This document shows positions 32,694 through 44,210 of a stretch of DNA of 64,000 nt, in pieces (position 1 is the stretch's first letter; each line of letters opens with the position of its first letter). Under the pieces are notes generated by a model that searched no databases, was not told the origin of the DNA, and was given only the letters and a program-made list of their open reading frames with translations. The translations under genes and the position numbers were made by a program. The DNA comes from Sipunculus nudus (lineage: Eukaryota; Annelida; Sipuncula; Golfingiida; Sipunculidae): contig CM049316.1 of NCBI GenBank assembly GCA_026874595.1, positions 38,628,195 through 38,692,194 of the forward strand. The letters are read 5' to 3'.

Positions 32694-34080
32694 GTAAATA
32701 AAGTAAATAATGTATAAAAAACATTATATTAATTTTATTGAAAGCCTACCATATCAACGTTATCCGACCGTAAATTGCAGATAAAGAGCAACGTCGCCTT
32801 TTCGTTAGCCTTATTTGTCAGTGAGATACATAATCTAGCTTTTAAAATATGTGGAATCCAGAATTAAATCCAAAATGATAAATCTGGTCTTCAAAGTGAA
32901 GGCGGCATTATGTCTTCCAAATCTGAAAAGTTCGGATTAGGTTGCAGCGGTAATAAAAACACATAACATGTTTTTTTTATATTTCAAACTGAATTTCGAA
33001 ACTCAAAAAGTGCATTTTTTCACAGACTGTTAGTGCTTTAGTTAACTATGTGCTCTCCACAGACTTCCAAAAAATAAAGACGGAAGTTTTAACGGGGAAT
33101 ACGAAAGGTAAGAAGAATAAATACAAATACGAATATGTGTGAGTGTGCGTTTGTGTGTTTATGGTTATTAACTGTAAAAGGTTCCAAATCCGTTTAGGCA
33201 GTGGAAAGATAAGGTATATTTTACTCTGTTTTAACGCTACAAGGTTTACTGGCATTTGTTAGGTTTAAACATCAGAATGCGGTAGACATACTCAAAGTTA
33301 TGCCTGGCGTTTTAGACAAATGATAGCCTACCGAATGTTCACTGTACAGACAACAGTATGCAAGGCTTTATCAACAACATGAAACATTTTGCATTCGTCC
33401 ACATATGAACGTCTGATTCTTACTTTGGGATTATCTTTTCCGAGAGCACAACCTTGAGAAAGTAAATCTTTTCTTTAATCTAATCTTAATTTATTTTACA
33501 TTAATTGTACAACTAGTTATAGAAATTAATGTGAGGCACCTTACATGGTCCGGTTTCGTTTTGCCGGATAGGTATTCGACATTGCGGATGCGCACACATG
33601 GAATCTCACTTTACTGATTTGGTCAATAACAACCTTTATCAGTATTCCGCATGCCGGTTCTGCATTCCGTGCATGTTGACCCTTTATCGCACCCGGCTGG
33701 TCACTGCAGATAGCCGAATGTGTTACTGTATCGTTTAGTTATCTTATGACAGAAAGCAATAATGCTGACACACGGTCACACACCTCTGCAAAACGCCACA
33801 CAGACCCTTCGAAATCTTCCACTTCGAGAGCAATGAGCCAATCCCAAACCGTGCAGCGATTGGCCAAACATTTTGTATCGATCTCACGTGACCAAACGAG
33901 GTACACCAAACCAGCATGGAGTGCTTTAAAAAACACCCAGTGCAGATAAAGCACTGAGCGTGATAGTTATGAAATATTTTACTATGCACTGTGTTGTAGG
34001 TACACATACCCGAGTAGCCATTTGTTACAGTTAATATACATATCCGAGTAGCCATTTTTCTCTCCTGCTCTGACCTATAG
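32694..34080. other. Intron of kringle gene; no recognised repeat
   Basis: No exon found. The open frame at 33746-33949 (plus) and its antisense frames have no support. Two near-copies of the phrase ACCCGAGTAGCCATTT / ATCCGAGTAGCCATTT lie at about 34008 and 34042. Confidence 0.4.
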
Positions 34081-34345
34081 TCTGTTTGGCTTTTACACCT
34101 GAGCCCAACGGCTCACCAGACAGGAGCTTATCCCGGTGTCTGTAGCCTGAAGCGATTAGCAGTTAAACGTCACCTGGATGAGACGTTAGTCCATGGCAGG
34201 TTACCTTCCCAGTTTTTACTGGTGCCCATTTCGACTGGTGGGTGGACAGAGTCACATTGCGGTTGGAACCTTGCCTAAGGGTCTTGGCACGGTGGGCTGA
34301 GATTCATTCACACGATCTCCCGGCTTTGAGCCGGACAAATTTTAA
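34080..34345. repeat. Dispersed SINE-like repeat
   Basis: GC-richer block with 'CACCTGAGCCCAACGGCTCA', 'GTTGGAACCTTGCCTAAGGG' and 'ATTCACACGATCTCCCGGCT', phrasing typical of ancient invertebrate SINE-like repeats ('gaACCxxCGATCTC'). Boundaries uncertain. Confidence 0.4.
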
Positions 34346-34395
34346 CACAGTATAGTGTTATTGAGTTAATAAGGAAGGGGTGGTTTGATTGGCTA

Positions 34396-35574
34396 CTCTG
34401 AATTTGTACCATGTTGACCCAGGTTCCGAGTGTGTCATAATGCTAGGTTATGAGTGTTCCGGTTATTTTGAGTTCATGTCCTCTGACACATTTATGGTTT
34501 GAAGTTTAGTTACATCATACCATCCACGTATACTAAAACCTCTAAAATGAATTACAACTTATATTAGAATCAGACGCAACATTAAAACCCTCTCTTTCCG
34601 GACACACCGCTTCTCTCATTTTAACAACCCTATAATCTACATAAAAAATTAGCAAAATTTCAAGGCTTCAAATATGATAACACCAACAGCACATTCCCGT
34701 GTAAAAGGCCGCGCTGCCGCACATGCCCACTCATCCTCCGCAAAGAAAAAATAATTATCCATGGTGCCAAACACACCATTCAGGGACACTTTGATTGCAT
34801 CAGTAAAGGTTGTGTATATACCATATTAACATTCTGTAACATATGTCCAGAAGTTATTTATATAGGCGAAACAAGCCTCATGCTAAGTCTCAGAATTAAT
34901 GGCCACAGGCAGTCCATTAAAGCGCAAGACACAAACTTGCCGGTCGGAGAACATTTTTCTCAACAGAAACACTCGTCAGAATGCATGCAGATTTGCCTTC
35001 TAAAGGGTCACCTAACCGACAAACGACAACGACAAATATGGGAACTAAAATTGATTGACCAATTTTACAGCATAATAAAAGGATTAAATCGCGATGCCGG
35101 CTTCATGGCGCCCTCCAGACATTGAGACCTATCATAATGTTAATAGCACCGAACGACCCCTCCGTATCGATAATGACGTGACGTCATTCCTCGAGCATAC
35201 TTGCACATTCTCGCCACTGATACCGGCGTGTTATGAGATCGCCACAATACGTCAGCAACGTATACGTAAACTTTCTAATACTGACTATTTAATATATAAT
35301 TTTATATACTATCATTTAATATTCATACATCTATATATTAAATATACTATTTATGTAAGGATTATCTCATTCCTAATCATGGACTTGCACAACCAGATCG
35401 CCACCACATTAGTCGTCAATAATCGTCAGCATTAAGCCGATGAGCATTATGAACTTCAAACCATTGTGTCTGAGGACATGAACTCAACAAAACCGGGACA
35501 CTCATAACCTAGCATTATGGGTAAAATAACAATGACACACTCGGAACCTGGGTCAACATGGTACAAATTCAGAG
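34396..35574. mobile_element. Penelope-like element remnant with inverted terminal repeats
   Basis: Left terminal repeat 34396-34508 (CTCTGAATTTGTACCATGTT onward) and right terminal repeat 35452-35574 are inverted copies, with small indels. Between them lies a GIY-YIG endonuclease remnant. The reverse transcriptase is missing. Penelope-like elements often carry such terminal repeats in either orientation. It lies in the kringle gene intron between kringles 3 and 4. Confidence 0.75.
34695..35125 (+). pseudogene. GIY-YIG endonuclease domain of Penelope-like element
   Basis: The plus strand reads a Cys-rich linker (PCKRPRCRTCPLILRKEK), IIIHGAKHTIQGHFDCISKG, then CNICPEVIYIGETSLML and, after a frame continuation, RINGHRQSIKAQDTNLPVGE. 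The order Cys linker, YIGE, R-x-N-x-H-R is the GIY-YIG fold attached to Penelope-type reverse transcriptases, which nicks target DNA. The downstream block RQIWELKLIDQFYS completes it. The missing reverse transcriptase makes it non-autonomous. Confidence 0.8.
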
Positions 35575-35697
35575 GTGCCAATCACAGATCCATCACACCA
35601 TACCATGCATTATGGTCATTAGAAATTGTTTATCCAACATATTATATATATATATATATATATGTACAGCCGATTTCTATACTATTCCATTTGACAC

Positions 35698-35724
35698 CCG
35701 ATGAAGGAGCTATAAGCTTCGAAA
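35698..35724 (+). ncRNA. Hammerhead-like core (candidate) near Penelope remnant
   Basis: CCGATGA (one mismatch to CTGATGA), a hairpin with stem GGAGCT/AGCTTC and loop ATA, then GAAA. This is the core order of a hammerhead ribozyme. Stem I and III partners were not convincingly found. Hammerheads are known in Penelope-like terminal repeats, so the location fits. Confidence 0.3.
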
Positions 35725-35809
35725 GCTCGTGAATGAAATAAACAGTTAGTCAACACTAAGGCATCTTCATCCTGTTATCTATCCACTAAGAGCCTAACAC
35801 GGCTACACG

Positions 35810-35815
<6 letters not shown>

Positions 35816-35867
<52 letters not shown>

Positions 35868-35890
35868 GTATGTATGTATGTATGTATATA
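35816..35890. repeat. (TA)n and (GTAT)n microsatellite
   Basis: TA run changing into GTAT units; a shorter TA run lies at 35643-35662. Confidence 0.95.
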
Positions 35891-36516
35891 TGTATACGGG
35901 TGGCTGGGATATTCTACAATATTCTTTTGAAGGAAGGTCTAAGTTATATATAATATTTTTTTCAGCTTCTAGGCGACTGTTACTCGACTGATTTCAGTTA
36001 AAAAATCACTTACAATAACCTCATATGATTCGGTAAACTTTTCTACTGCCAGAAAGAGATTTGATATACGTTTTCAATTAATTTAAATGATCCTGTTGAT
36101 TGAATAACTGATAACTAATAATACCAAGATGTAATGGCCCGCCCATTTTAGTCCTAATCGATTTGATGGAAAGATATCGCATTTTTAATGAAGAATGTTT
36201 ATTGTACTGTTGGTTAAGAGCTCAAACAGTGTTAAGGCGGATCCTACCATAATTTAAGAATTGTGCTTTGGAAAAGCGTTATTCAGCCTTATTTCTCCCA
36301 GTACGGTGGCTGCATTTGCGTACATACCCAAACCCGGACGTCAATGTCGAAATCTTAGGTACACGGCTAGCCATTAGAAATAACCCAGGTTTTGTATTTA
36401 AAAAACACGAAAAGACATTTATTTGCGGTTAACTGTGCAGATAAAATATTAATGCTGTATATATTTTATTTTGATGAGACGTTATTGTATATCACATGTG
36501 CTGTTTCTGATTCCAG

Positions 36517-36769
36517 TCTGTCTGTTTGACAGCGTCGGCAAGGATTACATGGGCAGCGTCAGTGAAACTTCAACCGGATTAAAATGCAAAAGATGGGATT
36601 CCTTAAACCCCAGGTCACGAGACTATATGGGTATAGATAGGTTTCCTGATCAAAACCCTGGAAGATGCATCCAACTTCTGCCGGAACCCCGACAACTCCT
36701 CTGATGGACCTTGGTGTTACACAACAGACCGAGATTATCCCAGAGGGAAATGTGACATTAGACCTTGTG
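36517..36769 (+). pseudogene. Kringle receptor, kringle 4 exon with one extra base
   Basis: Acceptor GATTCCAG, donor GTTGGT (weak). The 253 bp length is one more than the 252 bp of the other four kringle exons. The first half reads GKDYMGSVSETSTGLKCKRW. Near 36650 the frame shifts, and the second half continues in the other frame as [20 protein letters not shown] and KCDIRPC. One extra base near CCTGATCAAAACC explains both the length and the shift. Cys spacing is otherwise normal. Confidence 0.85.
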
Positions 36770-36891
36770 GTTGGTCTACTTCTTTTTTTTTCGTACAAGC
36801 CATACAAAAATGATCCTTTCCAAAGTGTTTGTGAAGATATAGAAATAAATTTCAAAGAATTCTGAAAGATATCATGAGTAACTGTTATGCA

Positions 36892-37068
36892 GTAAAACCT
36901 TGATATTACGACCAACAATCGAACTTCGAAAAAGTGGTTGCATTTTCCAAGTGGTCGTCCTGGTTAGGTCTTGTATAAAGTAGAAAAAAGGGACCGTGAA
37001 CAAATGTTCTTCAATTTTATGTGGTCGCTAAACCGAGGAGGTCGTTAGTCAAGGTTGTACTGTGATTT
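36892..37068. repeat. 'AAACCTTG...GGTTGTACTGT' dispersed repeat copy
   Basis: GCAGTAAAACCTTGATATTA to GTCAAGGTTGTACTGTGA, with inverted-like ends; same family as 30735-30915 and 40018-40200. Confidence 0.6.
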
Positions 37069-37343
37069 TTTTCGTCATATACACAATTTCATGAAATAAA
37101 ACGCATTCTTGTATCCGAATTTTACATAATTTCGTTCATTATGTAGAGGTAGGTGGTTACCTTTATAAGTGATTCTTAGCATGAATGACCAGGTAGTTGG
37201 TCACAGAGCGCGTATAATTAACAACCTATGGCAATACGGATTGTTCCTAGATCCTTGTTAATCACATTTCGTTTTATCAAGATCCTGTTCTTGGTCGAAA
37301 TTTCGAGGTTACGCATTACTTATATTTGTCGCAAAATACACAG

Positions 37344-37595
37344 GATGCAAGAAAACAAAAGGTGGAACAGAATTTATAGGGAAGGTCTCGTCGACGAGAT
37401 CTGGCTATGAATGTCAAAGATGGGATAAACAGTTTCCACATTCACATGATATCACGGATGCTACAAATTTCCCGGATTCCAAGCTATCTGATGCTGGAAA
37501 TTACTGTCGGAATCCAGACAGAAAACCAACGGGCCCCTGGTGTTTTACCTCCAATCCAGTGATGCAATGGGACTTCTGCAACATTCTGTATTGCG
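37344..37595 (+). CDS. Kringle receptor, kringle 5 exon (intact)
   Basis: 252-bp, phase 1-1 exon between ATACACAG and GTAATT. Blocks GGTEFIGKVSSTRSGYECQR, AGNYCRNPDRKPTGPWCFT and WDFCNILYC. Complete six-Cys kringle. Confidence 0.9.
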
Positions 37596-38628
37596 GTAAT
37601 TCTTTCTGTCCATCTTTCATTAAATATGGCATATGACATTTAGAATATCTAAAATACATGAGTAAGCTTTAGATTAGATTTTCCTAAGTCCCAGGTATAG
37701 TTTGGTTATAAAATCTGTAACTGTGTGCAACAAAAACAGTATATTTCATCACTAGCCCCAACTCCATTTGAAAGTTATATGTTACTTACCGGCCTGTTAT
37801 GTATTGCTTTCGGAATTGACTGAGGACTGGGTACCAGCCCAGTAATACCCAACAAGATGTTCAACATATTTTTTTTTATATGGCCACACATGTTATAAAC
37901 CCAATCATCCGTGTACGGTCACTCTGTTTACAAGCAGGTCTCTGGTGAAATGTTTTAGCATAGGAAACGAAAGTATCATCTCACAGATAACGTCGTGCAG
38001 AGACTGTTGTCAGTTTCATTCGTCAAAGGACGTCAAATAAAGCAGTGGCGTCACTCAAACAACGATATTTGTCGAGTTAATTCCGGGGAATGTTTCACCG
38101 AGTATGGTGACTTATCACGACTCGTGATGCCTGAAGATTTTAATCAGGGGCGTTGTATCTCTAAGCATAGGTCACGTGCCAGGTTGATATGAGCCCGCTT
38201 TATAAATAAGTGAATGAGTCCTATTAACTATAGGAAGAACGTGTCGTATCGCGTAGGTCGGGAGCTCAGTTTCCGCTTTGTAAAATGCGGGGCGGATTAA
38301 TAATTAACAATATCACATCTTTTCTGAGCATCGCTTTTTGATTCTGGACAAGGCAAAACCACTCACGTAAGGACGCACACCTTCTCATGTATAACCAGTA
38401 CTCCGTGATCAACGTTTCCTCTAGAAATTTTTTCAAAAATATTTTGCATATATTCATATCTTGAGAATGCCTCTTTGTTAAACCCAGATTCATCATCCAT
38501 TTCCATCACATATCCTCTGCCTTCCCATTACATAATAACCAGTCAAACAGAATATATAGTAAAGCACGATAAATTTACTAAATTTGGTATATTAAGAAAA
38601 TTCTATATGTTTATATTTGTGTTTCAAG
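37596..38628. other. Intron of kringle gene
   Basis: No exon or clear repeat recognised. Confidence 0.4.
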
Positions 38629-38794
38629 CTTCTGCTACGAACGAAGAACCAAACGTCTACTCATCTACGACGCAGAGAAGTAATCTCCATGCCACCACCC
38701 TGGAACCTGAAGCGAAAATCGATATCCGGAAAGGGATGTATGTACAAACGACTCAACCTTTCAACAGAATAATTGATGCCTGCTCAACAGAAAG
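38629..38794 (+). CDS. Kringle receptor, possible stalk exon
   Basis: After TTTCAAG the sequence reads ASATNEEPNVYSSTTQRSNL-type Ser/Thr-rich text, entering in phase 1. The only clear donor (AAAG|GTAATT) leaves phase 2, which does not match the phase-1 start of the next exons, so either another exon lies between or this exon is alternative or decayed. A second phase-compatible stretch follows a TTTTAG at 38872 (NRLTPSGDRGSEIRKQNEFQ). Confidence 0.45.
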
Positions 38795-39899
38795 GTAATT
38801 AGAATGTTCCACATTATTTTTATATTATTATAATGTCTTATTTTCTATAATAATAATAGCTAATAATTTTAGCTAATCGACTGACCCCGTCGGGAGACCG
38901 TGGCAGCGAAATCAGGAAACAAAATGAATTTCAAGGAACGACATTGCAAGATGGTTCGTAACTGTTAATGTGGCTGCTTCTTAGCTCAGCTGACTTTATG
39001 TCTTGTCTTTAGGCCAGCTGGTCTTTGATCCGGCGTGAGTGGCAACGCTCGGAATGTGTTTCCTGTCAGATGTCGATGGGTTTCATGTTGGTTTCACATT
39101 GGTAACTGGGCATCAGAGATCTGACAGATCTGGAGGAACATTAATTGGTTAATCATGAACTACTTGACCCCTAGTAAATTCCGATAGGAATTTCACAGTT
39201 CAAAATTAAATCATTCTCATACTTGTGTGAAAATCTATTTTTAAAGGGGTCACATCGCATCAGAAAACATAAAAGTTCTTCTAATCGCTGAAGAACATTT
39301 GTATATGGTAGCCTACAGTCATAAAGGTTGGCTGACCACCATGATTAATGGATCACCTTTGTTGCTGAAGAGATAATAATCGAACCAAAGTTCTTCTTCA
39401 GATTAATTATTTGAAAATGAAATAACATCTAATGACCTTGCTGCAAGAATCACAAATACACACAAGTGCAGGATTAAATATTATTACCACTGATATTAAG
39501 GAAATTGATTCTTTTGGTCTTTTTGTTTTCCAGTTATATTTCTTTCTAACCTAAAGCTGATGTTTTAAAATTTGATTCAATGAAAGTTATAATTATAAAA
39601 GGGAAAAGCACACGATTTAAGTATAACACTGAAATATTATCATGTAATTAAAAGAAATCATGTAATTAATATTAATAACTCATAAGTGGCATGATGTTTT
39701 GGGTGCTTGAACTGGAGCACTTTTTAGAAATATCATATAATTAATGAAAATTTCAAAAATACGAGTGCCATCAGCGAATCCCTGTACCGGTTGAAAATAC
39801 AATATTTTTTCTATGTCTAATATTAATTGTAAATGAGTTTTGGGTTGTTTTTTTATACCAGAGATACTATCTAAATGTATGTTTGGTTCTTTTTTGAAG

Positions 39900-39962
39900 G
39901 ACACACTGAGTCTTCAGAGAAACCAAATAATGATACTGATTCAGAAGGAAACACAAATATCG
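39900..39962 (+). CDS. Kringle receptor, short stalk exon
   Basis: 63-bp, phase 1-1 exon between TTTTTGAAG and GTAAGT. Encodes HTESSEKPNNDTDSEGNTNI, an acidic Ser/Thr/Asn-rich stretch suited to an extracellular stalk. Confidence 0.65.
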
Positions 39963-40017
39963 GTAAGTAACATGCAGGTAACATAATTTTACCGGGGTGT
40001 GACCATATTTTTTTTAA

Positions 40018-40200
40018 TACAGTGGAACCTGCTTGAAAGACCAACAATCTAATGTGACCACCTGTCTGTAAGGACCTCTTCTGAGTGAAACGAAAGCGTT
40101 CCTTTTGGTTATACCTGACTTGTATAATAAGACCACCTGTGAATTAAGACCACTTTTGATCAGTCCTACGAGTGGTTTATTACACAGGTTTCACTCTATT
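40018..40200. repeat. 'GTGGAACCTGCTTG...GGTTTCACTCTA' dispersed repeat copy
   Basis: ACAGTGGAACCTGCTTGAAA to ACACAGGTTTCACTCTATT, with inverted ends; same family as 30735 and 36892. Confidence 0.65.
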
Positions 40201-40235
40201 TATACAAATACAACAGATTGCCTAACCTCTGTTCT

Positions 40236-40400
40236 GTCAACTGATCGGTTGTAACTCAGTGGATACAGCAGACGGCCGGCAATCGGAAGGTGATGGGTTC
40301 GATTCCCATCGGCAGTGAACCAACTTTTCTGTGTGTTAATATTCCATTTCTCTATCCAAGAACCAGCATGGCTATTCATATATTCCTTTCTCTTTCTCTC
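40236..40400 (+). mobile_element. tRNA-derived SINE
   Basis: An A-box-like TGTAACTCAGTGGATACAGC and a B-box GGTTCGATTCC (40296-40306) are spaced as in a tRNA gene, preceded by a tRNA-like start. The sequence then continues into unrelated body and a pyrimidine-rich tail. A true tRNA is unlikely: the acceptor ends do not pair. Confidence 0.7.
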
Positions 40401-40668
40401 AGAAAAAAAATTACCGCGGCAATAACATCTAAACAACCTTTCATGTTTTAGATATTTTTAAATCGCAAGACTTGTACAACGTTATGTTGCACATTACTTT
40501 AAAAAGCATATCACTGAAAATACATGTTTTTTTATTATAAAAGGAATATGGTGTCCCGTAAACAGTTATATGACAAACCCAACTGTAACGCATTTGTAAT
40601 AAATTTCGAGCCTAGTCAAAATGATGACTATCTACCAAAATTAAAAATTGATATTCTTCCTATGACAG

Positions 40669-40784
40669 AGACTGGAATCCTAGTTATCGTCAGTGGACTG
40701 GTTCTGACTCTACTTCTCTGTGTGATCGTTCCTTGCGCCATCTTCCTGAAAACCAAACAGAGACCTGCGCCTCAAATGTCGTAA
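40669..40784 (+). CDS. Kringle receptor, transmembrane and C-terminal exon
   Basis: After ATTCTTCCTATGACAG the phase-1 exon reads ETGILVIVSGLVLTLLLCVI, then VPCAIFLKTKQRPAPQMS and TAA. This gives one TM helix of about 22 residues, a basic stop-transfer and a cytoplasmic tail of about 12 residues without a recognised signalling motif. It ends a type I membrane protein whose extracellular part is the kringles and stalk. The short tail suggests it works with a partner or as a surface binding or shed protein. Confidence 0.75.
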
Positions 40785-41323
40785 AACCTCGACAGGACAT
40801 TTCGTAAAATCTAGCTGCTCACGCGCTTCACACTACGCAGAATCGGCCTCAAAAGAATACGACTCTGCTGATTACTGTTTTGGGGCTCAAAATTCTGTCA
40901 CCCACAATGCACCGGGGCTTATAAATACTTAGTAATAAATATGTTAAATGAGAATCGTTTTAAGGGAAATTACATAAACATAGCTGTTTTAGTAAGGATT
41001 TAACGGAATAAGTAATATTTCCAATGATTTTTTTAATGTGAAAAGTAAACGGAAGAACGGAAGGTGTTTTCCTGAACTGTAACAAATTCTGAATATAAAG
41101 TTTGACAGTTTAGGCAAGTAGTCCCGGCCGCCCCACACTGCTTAACTAGAAGAAGTTCGTTTTGAGTAGAAATGATATATGGTGGAAGGGTTAAAGGTTT
41201 TGTGTACTGTATATACACTCTGTGGTATTGGCTCATACCGACTTTAGCAAAAGTGCCTGATGTGTCAAAAATATTAAAAACAAACCAATCAAAGGTTAGG
41301 TTCTCTATATTTGCTTAGTTTTC

Positions 41324-41392
<69 letters not shown>

Positions 41393-43384
41393 CGGTGAAC
41401 GTTTACATGATATCAAATTTATTTTCATCATGGATCATTATTAGATACAGCAAACGAATATTATACGAGTATAAACGATTTTCTAGAAACCGCTGACATT
41501 TTAGGGGCTGCATTTTGCGTACATACTAAAATCCGGATGTCACAGGTTGAAATCTTGGGTATACCGCTAGTAATAATACAAAACAAAGGCTTTGTAATTA
41601 AAATGAATGCACATATCATATATCCGACGATGCCACTGGGGCATGAATATAGCACCATCTTTATAAGAAGATATGTCCTGTATTGTGTGTGTATTACCAG
41701 GTGGTTTGTGGTTGCATTCGGTTAGTTATATGCATTGTGAATTCAAACGTTTAATTATAATGTAATAAAATATAAAATTACATCCATAAATGATATAAGC
41801 TTGATATTATTTATTTTGAGGTGGTCGCTTAACAGAGGTTGTCGTTAGGCGAGGGTTTACTGTATGTGAACTCCAGATAGACGCACTGAAGGGTACATAT
41901 GTCAGAAAGACAACGCGACTAAAATGGGACAAAATGCGATAAAAATTAACTTCGTTAAAGCTGTTGGAAATGTCTATCACTGTCCGTACACTGGTTCATT
42001 CATTTCAATACACAGGCTGCTTTTTGGTTCCTCTTTATTTTTATGAAAAATGTTATACAAATCCCATCATTAGCATTCATAAATAGTTGTGTTGATTGAT
42101 GCTAGTAATATAAACGTAATTATGAATTATAGTTTACATTTGAAATCCATTATTAAAAGAGGCTATTCTGATATCTGACGTCTATTTTGCTACAGATAAT
42201 CCGGGGAACCCTTTCTAAAAATATACCACAAAGAACCCACCTATGCTGACTGCTTTCTTTGTCCATATTCACGTGTTAATAACATGTGGACGGCCCACCA
42301 AAATAATCAAACACATTATTCAACAAGGACATCTGACTTATGGAGTTTTGCAAAGGGTAGTTTTTTCAACTAATAGTCTTTCAACTTCCGCACATATGCA
42401 ACAACCACCTTATGTTACATGTTTTTTTTTTTTTTGTCGTTTGTCAAAATTTGCTGTATTTACCAACAGCTTGTATATAAGCAAGCTCATGCATCCACCA
42501 CAGAGGCGTTAAACGCCCTTTCATTATAGGAATTATCTAGAGATCATTAATACGTAAGCAGAGTGAGTAAAAAATCATATATATCCCATATAAAAGGTAG
42601 ATGAATAGCCGACTTTAACTTTTGATTCAGCAGAGATGTAGAGTTTGTAAGCTCAATCCAACAGACGTCTTATTGTTCTTATATTCTGTCACATTAAATG
42701 TTAAATCCTCTGTTTCAAAATGGATACCCCTATTTTTTCTGCCACACCATCTGCAATGTTCGGCCTCTTCTCCTGGTTCGCGATACCATCTATGTGGCAT
42801 CAAAATCAACGATCATTTCTGAAAAGATAAACAAAAATCCATGCTGTATATGATCTGTACAAACGTTATATAAACGTCGAGATGAAGAGTCATCCTTTAT
42901 CCTAATTGAGCAGACTGCCGACCCAGACATTGAAACTCTTGGGGTTTTCAACGAGCAAAAAAGGCAGGGGTGCGAAGTATGTTGGTATTGGCAGATATCA
43001 GCACAGGCCGTGCCCACTATGCCAGGGATGGATGTAAAGGGACAGGTTGCCCGTTCCCCTTTGTATTATATTGCAAAATAAACATTACGATAGGAAGCCA
43101 AGGAGCCAGGATTTCTTGCTCCTTAGATTAACTATATGTGGCTTGAAATAGGCTCATGTTACCTAAACATCTACTGTAAAACAGAAAAGAATGGTGGAAG
43201 GCGCGCAATGAATATAGTTTATCCTTCATCAGCACACCTGGGGGTTGGACCCCTGGGGTGTATTTTTTGCAATATTTTTTAATTGATCAGTTGTTGTCTT
43301 TTCTCTTCTTAGGAAGTTGTCAGGTATATTTATGTCGCTATTACGGTTAAAGATAGTATGGTTCCACTGAACCATTAGATCCAT
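40785..43384. other. Intergenic; (TA)n at 41328-41389
   Basis: No supported gene. Probable 3' UTR of the kringle gene to about 40940 (AATAAATA near 40934). A fragment of the 'GGTCGCTTAACAGAGG...TTTACTGTA' repeat lies at 41820-41865. Short open frames at 42243 and 42622 have no support. Confidence 0.4.
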
Positions 43385-44205
43385 ATTTAAAATATTCTCC
43401 TGGGGTTCAAGTGGACCCTAGTGGGAAACAATGCACAACAGCTTATTATAATGTAATTGTTATCTTTTGTATTACTTTTTATTCAAAAATACTTTATCTT
43501 TGACATTATTATCAACTCATATTTTGCATTTATTTATATTTCTATTCAACAGAGATCTGTCAAGCTACATCATATTCCAGGCGATTAGAATAATTTATGG
43601 GCGCTACATGGTGATTTATCTTATGTAGGCAAAGATAATGGCGATGATCATATTGATTGTCCTGAAGTTACTTCTAAAGATACTTCTAACTGTCCTGAAG
43701 TCACATCTTAAGATACTTCTAATTGTCCTGCAGTCTTTGTGTGATGGCTTCTACATCAACGTTTGCAAAATCTCTGGCCAATTCAGAAATCTGTGAAATA
43801 AGCATTTAAACACCTTAGCATGCTCGATGTTCACCAACACGCTGTCTAGGGAACTCCAGCAACCAAAAAGCGTTGCTACCTCTGTCCCAAACCAAACAGG
43901 CAGACAGAAAATTTGCCAGTGCTGCACCATCGGTGAAAATCATACCTGCGCAGATCTCTCTAACCTCAGCATACAGCGCGCCGTGTGTCGTGAAGCTACA
44001 GATATATATCAGACTGAAAACAGTTTCATTTTTCATTTCCTTTGAGACTTTTGATGAGTTCCTTAATACCAAATATAAATAAGAATTCAAGCAGTTCATT
44101 CCTATTTTAATTTTAGTTTGTCAATAAAAAAATTATCTTTTATTGTTTTGAAATAAATTTCTTTGAAATTACTGTGTTTGGGGTCCAATAGGACCCCAAT
44201 ACCAA
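43385..44205 (+). mobile_element. Possible piggyBac-like remnant
   Basis: CTGGGGTTCAAGTGGACCCT near the left and GGGGTCCAATAGGACCCC near the right are similar palindromic motifs. A frame at 43827-44045 ends with a Cys-rich block (GRQKICQCCTIGENHTC) placed where piggyBac transposases have a C-terminal zinc finger. No DDE core is visible. Tentative. Confidence 0.3.
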
Positions 44206-44210
44206 TTTTA

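Noticed and set aside
33739-33954. ORFs on both strands at 33.7-34.0 kb
   Set aside because: Overlapping chance frames in a kringle-gene intron; no domain or splice support.
40244-40318. Functional tRNA gene
   Set aside because: A and B boxes are present, but the acceptor-stem ends do not pair and the body continues as a SINE.
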